Positions 1-8,671 are shown, counted from the first letter of the stretch. The stretch is 64,000 bases of DNA from Actinoplanes palleronii (GCF_016862315.1 NZ_BOMS01000013.1:43158-107157), one strand, 5' to 3'. Notes: a model not told the origin generated them from the sequence alone. A program made the numbers and translations.

Positions 1-693
1 ATCGACGGCGGTGATCGCCGGGCCGGTCTGCGCCTCGGTGATCTCGGAGAGCAGGAGCCCGCCCGGCGCGAGCCAGTCACCGGCCTGGGCGAGCACGGCC
101 CGGAAGACGGTCAGGCCGTCGTCGCCGCCGTCCAGGGCGGTCCGGGGCTCGTGGTCGCGGGCCTCGGCGGGCAGGAAGGGCAGGTGGCGGGTCGCCACGT
201 ACGGGACGTTGGCCAGCAGGACGGTGATCCGGCCGCGCAGCTCGGGCGGCAGGGCGGCGAACAGGTCGCCCTGGTGGACGTTGGCGCCCAGGTTGTCGCG
301 GGCCGCCGCGACCGCGGCCGGGTCGAGGTCGGCGGCGTGCAGGGTGATCCCGGGGAGGCGGTGGCGGACCGCGAGGCCGAGCGCGCCGGAACCGCAGCAC
401 AGGTCCACGACCAGGGGATCCGTGGTCTGGCTCGTCAGTTCCGCCACGGCCGTGCGGACCAGGAGTTCGCTGCGGACGCGGGGGACGAAGACGCCGGGGC
501 GCAGGCGGACCCGGACGCCGCAGAAGTCCGCGTAACCGACCACCTGCTCCAGCGGCTCGCCGGCGCACCGGCGCTCGACCATGGCGTCGAGGGAGGTGTC
601 GTCCGCGGCCGCCTCGACGAGCACCGCGGCCTCGTCCTCGGCGAAGACACAGCCGGCCGCGCGGAGCCGGAGGATCGCCTCTTCTCTGGTCAC
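1..693 (-). CDS. PrmC/HemK-related protein-glutamine N5-methyltransferase, C-terminus outside window
   Basis: The frame runs off the left edge, so only the first 231 residues are visible. It shows a small N-terminal helical part, then a Rossmann methyltransferase fold with the SAM-binding stretch VDLCCGSGALGLA near residue 115. The HemK family active-site NPPY appears as NVPY (LLANVPYV). That variation and the actinobacterial setting suit the PrmC-related group of unknown substrate rather than the release-factor enzyme itself. The GTG start at 693 is chosen because AAGGA lies 8 nt upstream and no in-frame ATG precedes it. It is divergent from comEA. Confidence 0.75.
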   Translation of the reverse strand, partial: MTREEAILRLRAAGCVFAEDEAAVLVEAAADDTSLDAMVERRCAGEPLEQVVGYADFCGVRVRLRPGVFVPRVRSELLVRTAVAELTSQTTDPLVVDLCCGSGALGLAVRHRLPGITLHAADLDPAAVAAARDNLGANVHQGDLFAALPPELRGRITVLLANVPYVATRHLPFLPAEARDHEPRTALDGGDDGLTVFRAVLAQAGDWLAPGGLLLSEITEAQTGPAITAVD

Positions 694-800
694 GAAAGTG
701 GTCCTTAGCAGAGCGGGAAAGATCGTGGTGGACGTCCACAGTGCCGGAACGTCCACAGCCGGGCCGGTCCCGAGCGGGCCGTTTTCACAGAATCCGACCC

Positions 801-1904
801 GTGCGAGACGCGAAGGATACCGACGACGTCGTGGCGACCCGGATGCGGGCGCTGCACGACGCAGACGCGGCCGGGCCGGTGGCCCCGGGCGGACCGGCCG
901 GGCCACTGCGGTGGTCGGACATCGTGCCGGCCTGGGCCGAGGTCGACGGCCGTTCCGACGAGGCGCCCGGCTCCGGGCGTTCCGGGGGTGATGAGCATGG
1001 TCTGCCTGACGGACCTGGTGCGGCCGGCGCGGTTCCGCTGCCTGCCGGGGTGGAGGGTTATGCCTGGGAGATGGCGGGGGCACCAGAGCCGCTTCCCGGT
1101 GCCGGAGGGTTCGGCGGTGACCCGGGCCCGCCGCTTCCCGGTGCCGGTGCGTTCCGCGATGAGCCCGGGCCGGCGCTTCCCGGCGCCGGCGCGTTCGGTG
1201 ATGACCCGGGTGGACCTCGGAAGTGGCTGCACGCCTTCGACCCGGGGCGGCCCGGTGTGCGGGCGCTGGCCGTGGTCGCCGTGGTGGTGGTGCTGGTCGC
1301 GGCGTTCCTGGCCTGGCAGTCGCGGCCCCGGGTGGAGCCGGTCGCGCCGGGCCCCGGTGTGACCCCGGCGGCCGGCCCGGTCGGCACGGTCGGTGCGGCG
1401 CCGGCCGGTGCGGGCCCGGTGGGTGCGGGCTCGGCCGGCGTAGCCAGTGCCTCGGCCGAGGTGGTGGTCGCGGTCGGCGGCAAGGTGCGCAAGCCCGGCC
1501 TGGTCCGGCTCGCGCCCGGCGCCCGGGTGGCCGACGCGCTGACCGCGGCCGGCGGCGCCGACCCCGGGGTGGACGTTGCCGGGCTGAACCTGGCCCGCAA
1601 GGTCACCGACGGTGAGCTGATCATGGTGGGTGCGAGCCTGCCGCCGGGCGCCGTGCCCACGGCCGGCCCGGTCCCGTCGGGCGGTGCCGGTCCGGCGGGT
1701 GGGCTGGCGGGTGGGCTGGTCAACCTGAACACCGCGACCCTGGCGGACCTGGACGGGCTGCCCGGGGTCGGTCCGGTGCTGGCCCAGCGGATCCTGGACG
1801 CCCGGACGGCGCAGGGCGGGTTCCGGGCGGTCACCGACCTGCGCAAGGTGGACGGGATCGGGGACGCGCGGTTCGAGCAGCTCAAGGACCTGGTGACGGT
1901 GTGA
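801..1904 (+). CDS. comEA: ComEA-like DNA-uptake receptor (helix-hairpin-helix)
   Basis: Membrane-anchored DNA-binding protein of the natural-transformation pseudopilus/uptake machinery. From N to C: a Gly/Pro-rich cytoplasmic stretch with three copies of a 14-residue repeat (PLPGAG core), one membrane helix (ALAVVAVVVVLVAAFLAW), an SLBB-type domain (VAVGGKVRKPGLVRL), a Gly/Pro linker, and a C-terminal pair of helix-hairpin-helix motifs (LNTATLADLDGLPGVGPVLA ... LRKVDGIGD). At 367 residues it is longer than classical ComEA because of the repeat tail. The start is uncertain: GTG 801 is preferred, GTG 741 and ATG 843 are possible. The stop overlaps comEC by 4 nt (GTGA). Confidence 0.85.
   Translation: MRDAKDTDDVVATRMRALHDADAAGPVAPGGPAGPLRWSDIVPAWAEVDGRSDEAPGSGRSGGDEHGLPDGPGAAGAVPLPAGVEGYAWEMAGAPEPLPGAGGFGGDPGPPLPGAGAFRDEPGPALPGAGAFGDDPGGPRKWLHAFDPGRPGVRALAVVAVVVVLVAAFLAWQSRPRVEPVAPGPGVTPAAGPVGTVGAAPAGAGPVGAGSAGVASASAEVVVAVGGKVRKPGLVRLAPGARVADALTAAGGADPGVDVAGLNLARKVTDGELIMVGASLPPGAVPTAGPVPSGGAGPAGGLAGGLVNLNTATLADLDGLPGVGPVLAQRILDARTAQGGFRAVTDLRKVDGIGDARFEQLKDLVTV
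1088..1213 (+). repeat. 42-bp tandem repeat (3 copies) inside comEA
   Basis: Three units of 42 bp share the core CTTCCCGGTGCCGG, beginning near 1092, 1134 and 1176. They encode 14-residue units PLPGAGxFxxxPGP just before the membrane helix. The period is a multiple of three, so changes in copy number would keep the frame. Confidence 0.85.
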
Positions 1905-4414
1905 GCGGCCGGGAGCCGCGGGCGGCGCCGGATCTGCGGCTGGCCGGGTTCACGGTGGGCGTCTGGCTGGCCGCGCTGGGCGCGCTGCACCAGGCGGCGC
2001 GCAGCGGGCTGCTCACCGGGGCGACCGCGCTGATCGTCGCGGGGGTGGGCGCACTGATCGGCCTGCGGCGCGCGTCTCCCCGCCGGCGTGCTGCCCCCGG
2101 GCACGGGCCTTCCGGGGCAGCGGTCCTCTCCGGGACGGCGGCCTCTTCCGGGACGGCGGCCTTCTTCGGGGCCGCCGCCTCTTCCCGGGCGGTGGTCTCT
2201 TCCCGGGCAGCGGTCTCTTCCCGGGCGGCTGCCTTTCCCGGGGCGCTGCGGTGGATCGGGGTGGCGCTGGCGCTCGGCGCCGGGTGCGGGGCGGTGGCCA
2301 CCGCCGCCCGGGTCAGCGTGCGGGAGGCCGGTGCGCTGGTGGCGCTGATCGAGGCCGGTGACCCGGTGGAGGTGCGCGCGGTGGTCCGGGACGATCCGCG
2401 GGCGCTGCGCGGGACCGCCGGGCCGCCCACCTACCTGGTCGCGGTCGAGCTGGAACGGGTCCGCCGCACGGACGGCGGCGAACCGATCCGGCTGTCCGCG
2501 CGGGCCCTGGTGCTCGGCAGCGACCCGGGCTGGCGCGGCCTGCTGCCCGGCCAGCACCTGACCGCCACCGGGAAGCTGATGCCGCCCCGGCCCGGCGACC
2601 TGCGGGCGGCCGTCGTCTCGGTCCGCAAGCCGCCCCACCTGATCGGCGAGCCGTCCTGGGCCCAGCGGGCCGCCGGCCGGCTCCGGGCCGGGCTGCAACG
2701 GGCCTGCGCGCCGCTGCCGGACGACTCCGGCGGCCTGCTCCCCGGCTTGGTCGTCGGGGACACCAGCCGGCTCGACCCGGCCCTGGAGGCCGACTTCCAG
2801 ACCACCGGGATGACCCATCTGAACGCGGTCAGCGGCTCGAACGTGGCGATCATCCTGGGGGTGGTCCTCTTCGTGGTGCGCCGGACCGGGGCCGGGCCGG
2901 CGCTCTGCGCGGCGGTGTGCGCGGTGGCGCTGGCCGGCTTCGTGATCCTGGCCCGGCCGTCGCCGAGCGTGGTCCGTGCCGCCGCGATGGGGGCGATCGG
3001 CCTGCTCGGGCTGGCCTCCGGGCGCCCCCGGGCGGCGGTGCCGGCGCTGGCCGCGGCCGCCGCGGTGCTGCTGTTCGCCGACCCGGAGCTGGCGGCGGAC
3101 GCCGGGTTCACGCTCTCCGTGCTGGCCACCGGCGGTCTGCTGCTGCTCGCCCCGGTCTGGCGGGACGCGCTGCGGGCCCGGGGCTGGCCACCCGGCGCGG
3201 CCGAGGCGCTGGCCGTGCCGGCCGCCGCCCAGGTGGCCTGCGGGCCGGTGATCGCCGGGCTGTCCGGCACGGTGAGCCTGGTCGCGGTGCCGGCCAACCT
3301 GGTCGTCGTCCCGGCGATCGCCCCGGCCACCCTGCTCGGGGTGGCCGCCGCGCTGCTCTCCCCGGTGTGGCCGGCCGGCGCCGAGTTCGCCGGCTGGCTC
3401 GCGCACTGGCCGGCCGCCTGGCTGGTGCTCGTCGCGCGGACCGGGGCGCGGGTACCGGCCGGCGCGCTGCCCTGGCCGGACGGGACGGCCGGCGCCCTGC
3501 TGCTGGGCGGGCTCACGGTGGTGTTCCTGATCGCGGCCCGCCGGGCGGTGGTCCGCAAGGTGTCCGCCGTGGTGGCGGTCTGCGCGGTGCTCGGCGCCCT
3601 GCCGGTACGACTGCTCGCCACCGGCTGGCCCCCGCCGCACTGGCTGGTGGTGGCCTGCTCGGTGGGGCAGGGTGACGCCCTGGTGCTGCCGGCCGGCCGG
3701 GGCCGGGCGGTGGTGGTCGACGCCGGGCCGGAGCCGGACCCGGTGGACCGGTGCCTGCGCCGGCTCGGGGTACGGCAGGTGGCGCTCTTCGCGGTCAGCC
3801 ACTACCACGCGGATCACGTGGGTGGGGTGGACGGATTGTTCCGCGGCCGGGCGGTGGCGGCGGTGGTCGCGCCGGACTGGCCGGAGCCCGAGGGCGGCCG
3901 GGCGCAGGTCACCGCCGCCGCCGAGCGGGCCGGCACGCCGGTGCAGGCGGTCGGCCCGGGGTGGACCTACCAGCGGGACGGGCTGCGGCTCGAGGCGCTC
4001 GGCCCGCTGGAGCCGCTGCGGGGCACCAACTCAGACCCGAACAACAACTCGCTGGTGCTGCGGGCCACGGTGGCCGGCCGCAGCGTGCTGCTGCTCGGTG
4101 ACGCGGAGACCGAGGAGCAGGCCGACCTGGTCGAGCGGCTAGGGCCGGCGGCGCTGCGGGCCGACGTGCTGAAGGTGGCGCACCACGGCAGCGCGCTGCA
4201 GTCGCCGGAGCTGCTGGACGCGGTGGACCCGGCGGTGGCGCTGGTCTCGGTGGGGGTGGGCAACGACTACCGGCATCCGAACCCGGCGCTGATGTCCCGC
4301 CTGGCCACCGACGGCGCGCGGGTGCTGCGGACCGACCTCTCCGGCGATCTCGCGGTGCTCAGCGCGGCCGGCGGCGACCTGGCCGTGACCACGCGCGGGG
4401 CGGAGAGCGGCTGA
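1901..4414 (+). CDS. comEC: ComEC/Rec2 family DNA-uptake channel with metallo-beta-lactamase domain
   Basis: Predicted inner-membrane channel that carries transforming DNA strands into the cytoplasm. The 837-residue length suits the family. It has N-terminal hydrophobic helices, an extracellular OB-like part near residues 145-240, the multi-helix competence core (NAVSGSNVAIILGVVLFVV onward) near 300-560, and a C-terminal metallo-beta-lactamase domain with the metal motif SHYHADHVGG near residue 633 and LKVAHHGSALQSP near 755. GTG start overlaps the comEA stop by 4 nt, so the two are translationally coupled. An 18-bp repeat lengthens the segment after the first helices. Whether this organism is transformable cannot be told from sequence. 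Confidence 0.92.
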   Translation: MSGREPRAAPDLRLAGFTVGVWLAALGALHQAARSGLLTGATALIVAGVGALIGLRRASPRRRAAPGHGPSGAAVLSGTAASSGTAAFFGAAASSRAVVSSRAAVSSRAAAFPGALRWIGVALALGAGCGAVATAARVSVREAGALVALIEAGDPVEVRAVVRDDPRALRGTAGPPTYLVAVELERVRRTDGGEPIRLSARALVLGSDPGWRGLLPGQHLTATGKLMPPRPGDLRAAVVSVRKPPHLIGEPSWAQRAAGRLRAGLQRACAPLPDDSGGLLPGLVVGDTSRLDPALEADFQTTGMTHLNAVSGSNVAIILGVVLFVVRRTGAGPALCAAVCAVALAGFVILARPSPSVVRAAAMGAIGLLGLASGRPRAAVPALAAAAAVLLFADPELAADAGFTLSVLATGGLLLLAPVWRDALRARGWPPGAAEALAVPAAAQVACGPVIAGLSGTVSLVAVPANLVVVPAIAPATLLGVAAALLSPVWPAGAEFAGWLAHWPAAWLVLVARTGARVPAGALPWPDGTAGALLLGGLTVVFLIAARRAVVRKVSAVVAVCAVLGALPVRLLATGWPPPHWLVVACSVGQGDALVLPAGRGRAVVVDAGPEPDPVDRCLRRLGVRQVALFAVSHYHADHVGGVDGLFRGRAVAAVVAPDWPEPEGGRAQVTAAAERAGTPVQAVGPGWTYQRDGLRLEALGPLEPLRGTNSDPNNNSLVLRATVAGRSVLLLGDAETEEQADLVERLGPAALRADVLKVAHHGSALQSPELLDAVDPAVALVSVGVGNDYRHPNPALMSRLATDGARVLRTDLSGDLAVLSAAGGDLAVTTRGAESG
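2106..2241 (+). repeat. 18-bp degenerate tandem repeat inside comEC
   Basis: About seven units of 18 bp related to GCGGTGGTCTCTTCCCGG follow one another and encode 6-residue units such as AVVSSR, AAVSSR and TAASSG. They lie between the first membrane helices and the conserved part of ComEC. The period keeps the reading frame. Confidence 0.75.
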
Positions 4415-4737
4415 ACACCTGGGGTGAGCCGGCCGAAGCGGCGCCCCCGAAGCAGCAGCTGCCTCAAGGGGCCGCAAGAGCGGCGGCGGCCCAAGAGCGG
4501 GTGGCCCGCGGGCCGGCCGCCCGGTGCAAGAACGACATGCCGGAGGGCGAGGAGGTATTTCCGGCACCGGGTGCGACCCGGGACCGTCGGCGGTGGCCCG
4601 CCACCTCGCCGGACGATCCCGCAGGTCAGATTGTCTGACATATCCTTGCGTGCCGATATGTCTGGTTTCGCGTTCCGTGATCGATAGAGCTGCGCCAAAG
4701 AGTGAGCCTCGCCGGAGTGTCCGCCGGACGTGCGACG
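4415..4737. other. 323-bp intergenic region between comEC and holA
   Basis: No convincing gene is present; the short open frames here are Arg/Pro-rich shadows. The left part is GC-rich with local GGCC/CCCC inverted repeats that could form a weak terminator for comEC. The right part (about 4625-4690) is distinctly AT-richer than its surroundings and holds the inverted repeat listed separately. It probably carries the holA promoter. Confidence 0.6.
4637..4662. promoter_or_regulatory. Inverted repeat upstream of holA, possible operator
   Basis: GACATATC and GATATGTC form perfect 8-bp arms separated by 10 nt, about 75 nt upstream of the holA start, in an AT-rich patch unusual for this genome. 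The geometry fits a dimeric repressor site, but I do not recognise the regulator. A chance hairpin or a promoter-associated element is the alternative. Confidence 0.4.
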
Positions 4738-5721
4738 ATGTCGGGCGTGAACGCCGCGCCACCACCCTTGTTGCTGCTCGTCCAAGGCGATGAGGAACTG
4801 CTCGCCGCCCGTGCCGTCACCGCGGCGGTGGAAGCGGCTCGAGCCGCCGACCCGGGCGCGGACGTCCGGGAATACGAGGCCGGCCAGCTGAGTCCGGGTG
4901 AGGTCGCCGAGATGCTCAGCCCGTCGCTGTTCGGCGGGCGGCGGGTGCTGGTCCTGCGCAACGGGCAGGACGCGCGCAAGGAACTGGCCGCCGCGCTGCT
5001 GTCGTACGCGAAGAATCCGGACCCGGAGGTCACGCTGATCGTCACCCATCCGGGTGGCGCCAAGGGCAAGGCGTTCGCCGACGGCCTGCAGAAGGCCGGC
5101 GCGACGGTGGTGCCCGCGATGAAGCTGAAGAACGACCGGGAGCGGACCGCGTTCGTCCGGGACGAGTTCCGCCGGGCCGGCGGCCGGTGCGACGAGGCGA
5201 CCGCGGCCGCGCTGCTCGCCGCGGTCGGCAACGACCTGCGGGAGATCGCGGCGGCCTGCTCGCAGCTGCTCGCCGACACCGACGGCAAGGTCACCGAGGC
5301 GGTGGTCGCCCGGTATTACAAGGGCCGGGCCGAGGTCAGCGGCTTCACGGTGGCGGACGCGGCGATGGTCGGCGACCTGCCCGGCGCGCTCGAGGCGCTG
5401 CGCTGGGCACTGCACGTCGGGGTCGACCCGGTGCCGATCGCGGACGCGCTGGCCGACGGGGTGCGGACGGTCGCGCGGGTGGCGTCGGCCGGCAAGGGCA
5501 ATCCGTACCAGATGGCCAGCACGCTCGGCATGCCGGCTTGGAAGATCCAGAAGGCACAGGAGCGCAGCCGCGGCTGGACGCCGGACGGGCTGGTCGACGC
5601 GATGCGCGCCGCCGCGGTCTGCAACGCGGCGGTCAAGGGCGGCGCCGAGGACCGTGGGTACGCGCTGGAACAGGCCGTCTTCGCGGTGGCCGCGGCGCGC
5701 CGGTCCGGCGGTGCCCGATGA
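4738..5721 (+). CDS. holA: DNA polymerase III delta subunit
   Basis: Clamp-loader subunit that opens the beta sliding clamp in replication. The 327-residue protein has the family layout: an N-terminal AAA-like domain beginning PLLLLVQGDEELL, the segment LFGGRRVLVLRNG near residue 65, then the delta helical regions (NDLREIAAACSQL and GYALEQAVFAVAAAR at the C-terminus). As usual for delta, no Walker A motif is seen. ATG 4738 or GTG 4747 could be the start; an upstream in-frame GTG at 4702 adds residues that do not look conserved. The stop overlaps the next ATG by 4 nt. Confidence 0.92.
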   Translation: MSGVNAAPPPLLLLVQGDEELLAARAVTAAVEAARAADPGADVREYEAGQLSPGEVAEMLSPSLFGGRRVLVLRNGQDARKELAAALLSYAKNPDPEVTLIVTHPGGAKGKAFADGLQKAGATVVPAMKLKNDRERTAFVRDEFRRAGGRCDEATAAALLAAVGNDLREIAAACSQLLADTDGKVTEAVVARYYKGRAEVSGFTVADAAMVGDLPGALEALRWALHVGVDPVPIADALADGVRTVARVASAGKGNPYQMASTLGMPAWKIQKAQERSRGWTPDGLVDAMRAAAVCNAAVKGGAEDRGYALEQAVFAVAAARRSGGAR

Positions 5722-6347
5722 CCCGCACGGTGCGTTCCCGGCGGGCCGGCGCGGCACATCAGCCGATGTACGCCCGGATGCTGCGCCTGCGCCACCTCAG
5801 CCCGAGCGGGCTGCTCTGCTTCGTCTTCCTGGAGGGCGCGATCGCGCTCGGCCTGCTGCTCGCCCTGGCCGAGCTGGTCAACTGGTGGGGTGTGCTGGTG
5901 CTGCCGTTCGCGGTGGCGGTGATGGTGAAGTTCAACGATCTGATGGCCGGGTGGCTGGCGCCGCCGCCCGCCGAGCCGGTGGCCGCCCGGGTCGCCGTGC
6001 AGCGGGCCGAGCGGGACACGTACCGGCCGCGCGGCGGGGGGCATGCGACCGAGTGGCCGCCGCCGCGGGTGCGGGCGCCGGTCGTGACGCCGCTGCCGGT
6101 GGAGCCGGCGCAGGGCCGGTCGACCGGGGTGGTCTGGTTCCCGCCGGAGAACGGGCCCGGCCGGCCGATCCAGGGCGGCCGTTACTCCGGGGGCGAGCCG
6201 GTGCGGGACGGGCGCTACCCGGCCGGCGCCGAGCAGCGGGCGGCCGGTCCGGCGGTTAACACGGCGCCGGTGCGCCGGCCGTGGACCGACGACGGTGACG
6301 TGCGGCAGCAGATGGCCCGGCAGTCCGCGGTGCGCCGCTACGAGTGA
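5718..6347 (+). CDS. Membrane protein of unknown function downstream of holA
   Basis: A 209-residue protein with two neighbouring membrane helices near residues 33-75 (LLCFVFLEGAIALGLLLALA and WWGVLVLPFAVAVMV), followed by a long Pro/Arg/Gly-rich tail that is probably disordered and cytoplasmic. I recognise no enzymatic domain. Its ATG overlaps the holA stop (ATGA), so it is probably cotranscribed and coupled with holA. A strong terminator follows 9 nt after the stop. Confidence 0.75.
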   Translation: MTRTVRSRRAGAAHQPMYARMLRLRHLSPSGLLCFVFLEGAIALGLLLALAELVNWWGVLVLPFAVAVMVKFNDLMAGWLAPPPAEPVAARVAVQRAERDTYRPRGGGHATEWPPPRVRAPVVTPLPVEPAQGRSTGVVWFPPENGPGRPIQGGRYSGGEPVRDGRYPAGAEQRAAGPAVNTAPVRRPWTDDGDVRQQMARQSAVRRYE

Positions 6348-6355
6348 CGACGGAT

Positions 6356-6396
6356 CAAGCAAGCCCCGAGCGGATCCCGCCCGGGGCTTTGCTTTG
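6356..6396 (+). terminator. Rho-independent terminator after the holA operon
   Basis: Arms AAGCAAGCCCCG (6357-6368) and CGGGGCTTTGCTT (6382-6394) pair around a 13-nt loop, followed by TTGTCC. It lies directly downstream of the stop codon at 6347. Confidence 0.8.
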
Positions 6397-6411
6397 TCCG
6401 TACCACAGCGG

Positions 6412-6462
6412 GAAAAACGAATCGGGCACCGCGCGGACCTTGAGAGTCCAGCGGTGCCCGGT
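6412..6462 (-). terminator. Terminator of rpsT
   Basis: CGGGCACCGC (6423-6432) and GCGGTGCCCG (6451-6460) form a perfect 10-bp stem whose loop can fold further (GGAC/GTCC). Read on the minus strand, the stem is followed by ATTCGTTTTT, a good U-tract. It lies about 75 nt beyond the rpsT stop. Confidence 0.75.
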
Positions 6463-6536
6463 TTCGCTCTGCCCGCCCGCCGGCGGGCGGAGCCAGTGAC
6501 CGCATCGCTGCGGCCGCTGAATGTGATCCGAAAGGA

Positions 6537-6803
6537 TCAGGCGGACAGCGAGGCGATCTTCTTGGCGATAGCCGACTTACGGTTGGCCGCCTGGTTCTTG
6601 TGAATGACGCCCTTGCTGACAGCCTTGTCCAGCTGACGCGAGGCGTCACGCAGCAGAGCGGTAGCCGACTCGTTGTTACCGGACGCGCTCGCCTCGTGAA
6701 GCTTGCGGATCACGGTCTTCAGCGAAGACTTGACCGACTTGTTGCGCAGACGGGCCTTCTCGTTCTGCCGGTTGCGCTTGATCTGGGACTTGATGTTCGC
6801 CAC
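6537..6803 (-). CDS. rpsT: 30S ribosomal protein S20
   Basis: The 88-residue basic protein begins [20 protein letters not shown] and ends in the alanine/lysine-rich helix typical of bS20. It binds the 5' domain of 16S rRNA during 30S assembly. It is encoded opposite to holA and lepA, as in other actinobacteria (divergent rpsT near holA and lepA). The monocistronic layout with its own terminator fits. The upstream 157 bp to the next gene carries its promoter region. Confidence 0.97.
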   Translation of the reverse strand: MANIKSQIKRNRQNEKARLRNKSVKSSLKTVIRKLHEASASGNNESATALLRDASRQLDKAVSKGVIHKNQAANRKSAIAKKIASLSA

Positions 6804-6960
6804 GCGACAGCCTTGTCCTGACTAGTTCGGAAAAATGGTCTAAACGAATGGCTGCCGCGCTCTGAACACCGCTCCGGCAGGGCCGGAGAGAATGACCACA
6901 GCGTGTCACCACACGCGATGGACCAGACTACCAGCACGCCTCCGAGCCGCCAAAACGGCG

Positions 6961-7965
6961 TCAGCGGCGGAGCCAGCCGCGCCTGGCCGGGGCGGTGTCC
7001 CAGCCCCGGCGTTCGGCGAGCCAGGCGAGGGCCTGCTCGCCGCTGAACCGCTGGTGCTGGCGGCTGTGCGGCGACGCGCTGCTCGGCCCGCCGCCGGCCC
7101 GGACCAGCCAGTAGCCGGAGAGGGCCGCCAGAGCGCCGTCCACGCCCTCGTCCGGCGCGCCCCAGGCCCGGAGCACGGCGTCGGTGTCCAGGCCGCTGGC
7201 GTACGCGCTGACCAGCAGCGTGACCGTGTCGAACCAGGGTGCGCCGAGGCACGGCCAGGTCCAGTCGCAGAGCCAGGCCCGGCCGCCGGCGTCGATCATC
7301 ACGTTGTCCAGCCGCAGGTCGCCGTGCATCAGGGCGTCGCCGGCGACCAGGTCGGGCAGGGCGCGTTCCAGCGTGGCCAGCTCGGCGAGCCGCTGCGGCG
7401 CGATCGTGGTGGTGGCCGGTTCCGGCATCGGCTCGCGGCGCTTGGCGATCAGCGACCACCAGGACATCTCGCCGCGCACGATCTCCGGCAGCCCGGGCAG
7501 GCCGACGGCGAGCAGCGCCGGTGACGGGTGGGCCAGCGCGGTGGCCGCCGCCGACCAGGTGCGCAGGGCCGACTGGAGATCGTCGCGGGACCAGGGGAGC
7601 GGTGGGATCCGGCCGTCGATCGCCTCGAGGCACAGGACGTACCAGCCGGCGTCGGTCATGGTCCAGAGCGGACGGGCGGCGGTCACTTCCGGGGGCAGGG
7701 CCGCGGTGATGGCGGCTTCCCGGGCGTACCACTCGGCGGTGGGGTCGCCCAGCGGTGCGGCCTTCACGAACACGCCGGCGCCGGCCTCGGTGTCGAGCAC
7801 GGCGGCGAAGGCCCGGGTGAAACCGCCGCCGGCGCTGCGCGCGGCGGACACCGGGGAGCCGAGGCGCGCGGTGATCGCCCGGCGCACGGGTTCCGGCAGG
7901 TCGGGCCAATCCGGGCGTACGGCGGTGGCGTCGTAGGGAATCTCGGGCAGGGTGATCGGCCGCAT
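6961..7965 (-). CDS. Aminoglycoside phosphotransferase (APH)-family kinase
   Basis: A 334-residue protein with the protein-kinase-like fold of the APH family. It shows a Gly-rich N-lobe (SAGGGFTRAFAAVL), the lysine strand FVKAAPL, the catalytic loop HGDLRLDNVMID near residue 217 (Asp and Asn for phosphate transfer and metal binding), and the DWTWPCLGAPWFD segment that replaces kinase DFG. The family includes small-molecule kinases such as those for choline, homoserine and aminoglycosides; nothing here identifies the substrate, and drug resistance should not be assumed. It is divergent from the DUF4240 gene. Confidence 0.8.
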   Translation of the reverse strand: MRPITLPEIPYDATAVRPDWPDLPEPVRRAITARLGSPVSAARSAGGGFTRAFAAVLDTEAGAGVFVKAAPLGDPTAEWYAREAAITAALPPEVTAARPLWTMTDAGWYVLCLEAIDGRIPPLPWSRDDLQSALRTWSAAATALAHPSPALLAVGLPGLPEIVRGEMSWWSLIAKRREPMPEPATTTIAPQRLAELATLERALPDLVAGDALMHGDLRLDNVMIDAGGRAWLCDWTWPCLGAPWFDTVTLLVSAYASGLDTDAVLRAWGAPDEGVDGALAALSGYWLVRAGGGPSSASPHSRQHQRFSGEQALAWLAERRGWDTAPARRGWLRR

Positions 7966-8032
7966 GGGCCCATCTTGCCGTCACCGACCGTGTCAGCGAA
8001 GGACTGTCGTACCGCACTGGCAGGATCGTCGT

Positions 8033-8566
8033 ATGCGAACCGACGATTTCTGGGCGGTCATCGACCGCGCCACCGCCGCCCGGCCGGCGTCCCCCGCCGA
8101 GGTGGCCGAGCGCGCCGTCGCCGACCTGGCCACCCGTGACCCGGAGGAGATCGTCGCCTGGGGCCGCCACCTGGACAAGGTGATGGTGGCCTCCGGCACC
8201 GAGGACCTCTGGGCCGCGGCCTATCTGATCAACAGCGGCGCCGACGAGGCGGGCTTCGACGCGTTCCGGGGCTGGCTGATCGCGCACGGGCGCAAGGCGG
8301 TGGCCGCCGCCGTCCCGGCACCCGACGTGCTGGCCAACGTGGTGGCGATCAAGGAGGGCGCCGACACCGGCGCCGTCTTCGAGGCCGAGGAGGTGCTCGG
8401 CATCGCCGCCCGGGCCTATGAGGAGGCCACCGGCACGCCGCTGCCCGCCGAGGACCGGCCCCGGCACCGGCCGGAGGTGGCCGACCTGTGGGACTTCGAC
8501 AACGAGGACGAGATGCGCCGCCGGCTGCCCCGGCTCTCCGCGCTGTTCCTGGAGCCGCCGGACTGA
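8033..8566 (+). CDS. DUF4240 domain protein
   Basis: A 177-residue soluble protein starting MRTDDFWAVIDRA, matching the typical opening of DUF4240 proteins, followed by WGRHLDKVMVASGTEDLWAA and ending DEMRRRLPRLSALFLEPPD. No catalytic motif is evident and the family function is unknown. The last codons are the first copy of a 44-bp tandem repeat that continues past the stop. Confidence 0.75.
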   Translation: MRTDDFWAVIDRATAARPASPAEVAERAVADLATRDPEEIVAWGRHLDKVMVASGTEDLWAAAYLINSGADEAGFDAFRGWLIAHGRKAVAAAVPAPDVLANVVAIKEGADTGAVFEAEEVLGIAARAYEEATGTPLPAEDRPRHRPEVADLWDFDNEDEMRRRLPRLSALFLEPPD

Positions 8567-8671
8567 TCCGGCCGCGCGGGAGGCGCTGTTCCTGGAGCGG
8601 CCGGACTGTTCCCGGCTGTGCGGGAGGCGCTCTTCCTGGAGCGGCCGGACGGATCCCGGCTGCGCGGGAGG
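8541..8671 (+). repeat. 44-bp tandem repeat straddling the DUF4240 stop codon
   Basis: Three units begin with CGCTGTTCCTGGAG or CGCTCTTCCTGGAG at 8541, 8584 and 8628 (43-44 bp each). The first covers the last eight codons and stop of the DUF4240 gene; the others lie in the leader of lepA. The period is not a multiple of three. This appears to be duplication of the gene's 3' end. Confidence 0.85.

Noticed and set aside
4424..4687. A small protein-coding gene between comEC and holA
   Set aside because: The frame is Arg/Pro-rich, has no good ribosome-binding site and runs through the AT-rich promoter region.
6961..7965. An aminoglycoside-resistance gene
   Set aside because: Only the general APH fold is visible. 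The chromosomal core context and absence of mobile elements make resistance an unsupported claim.
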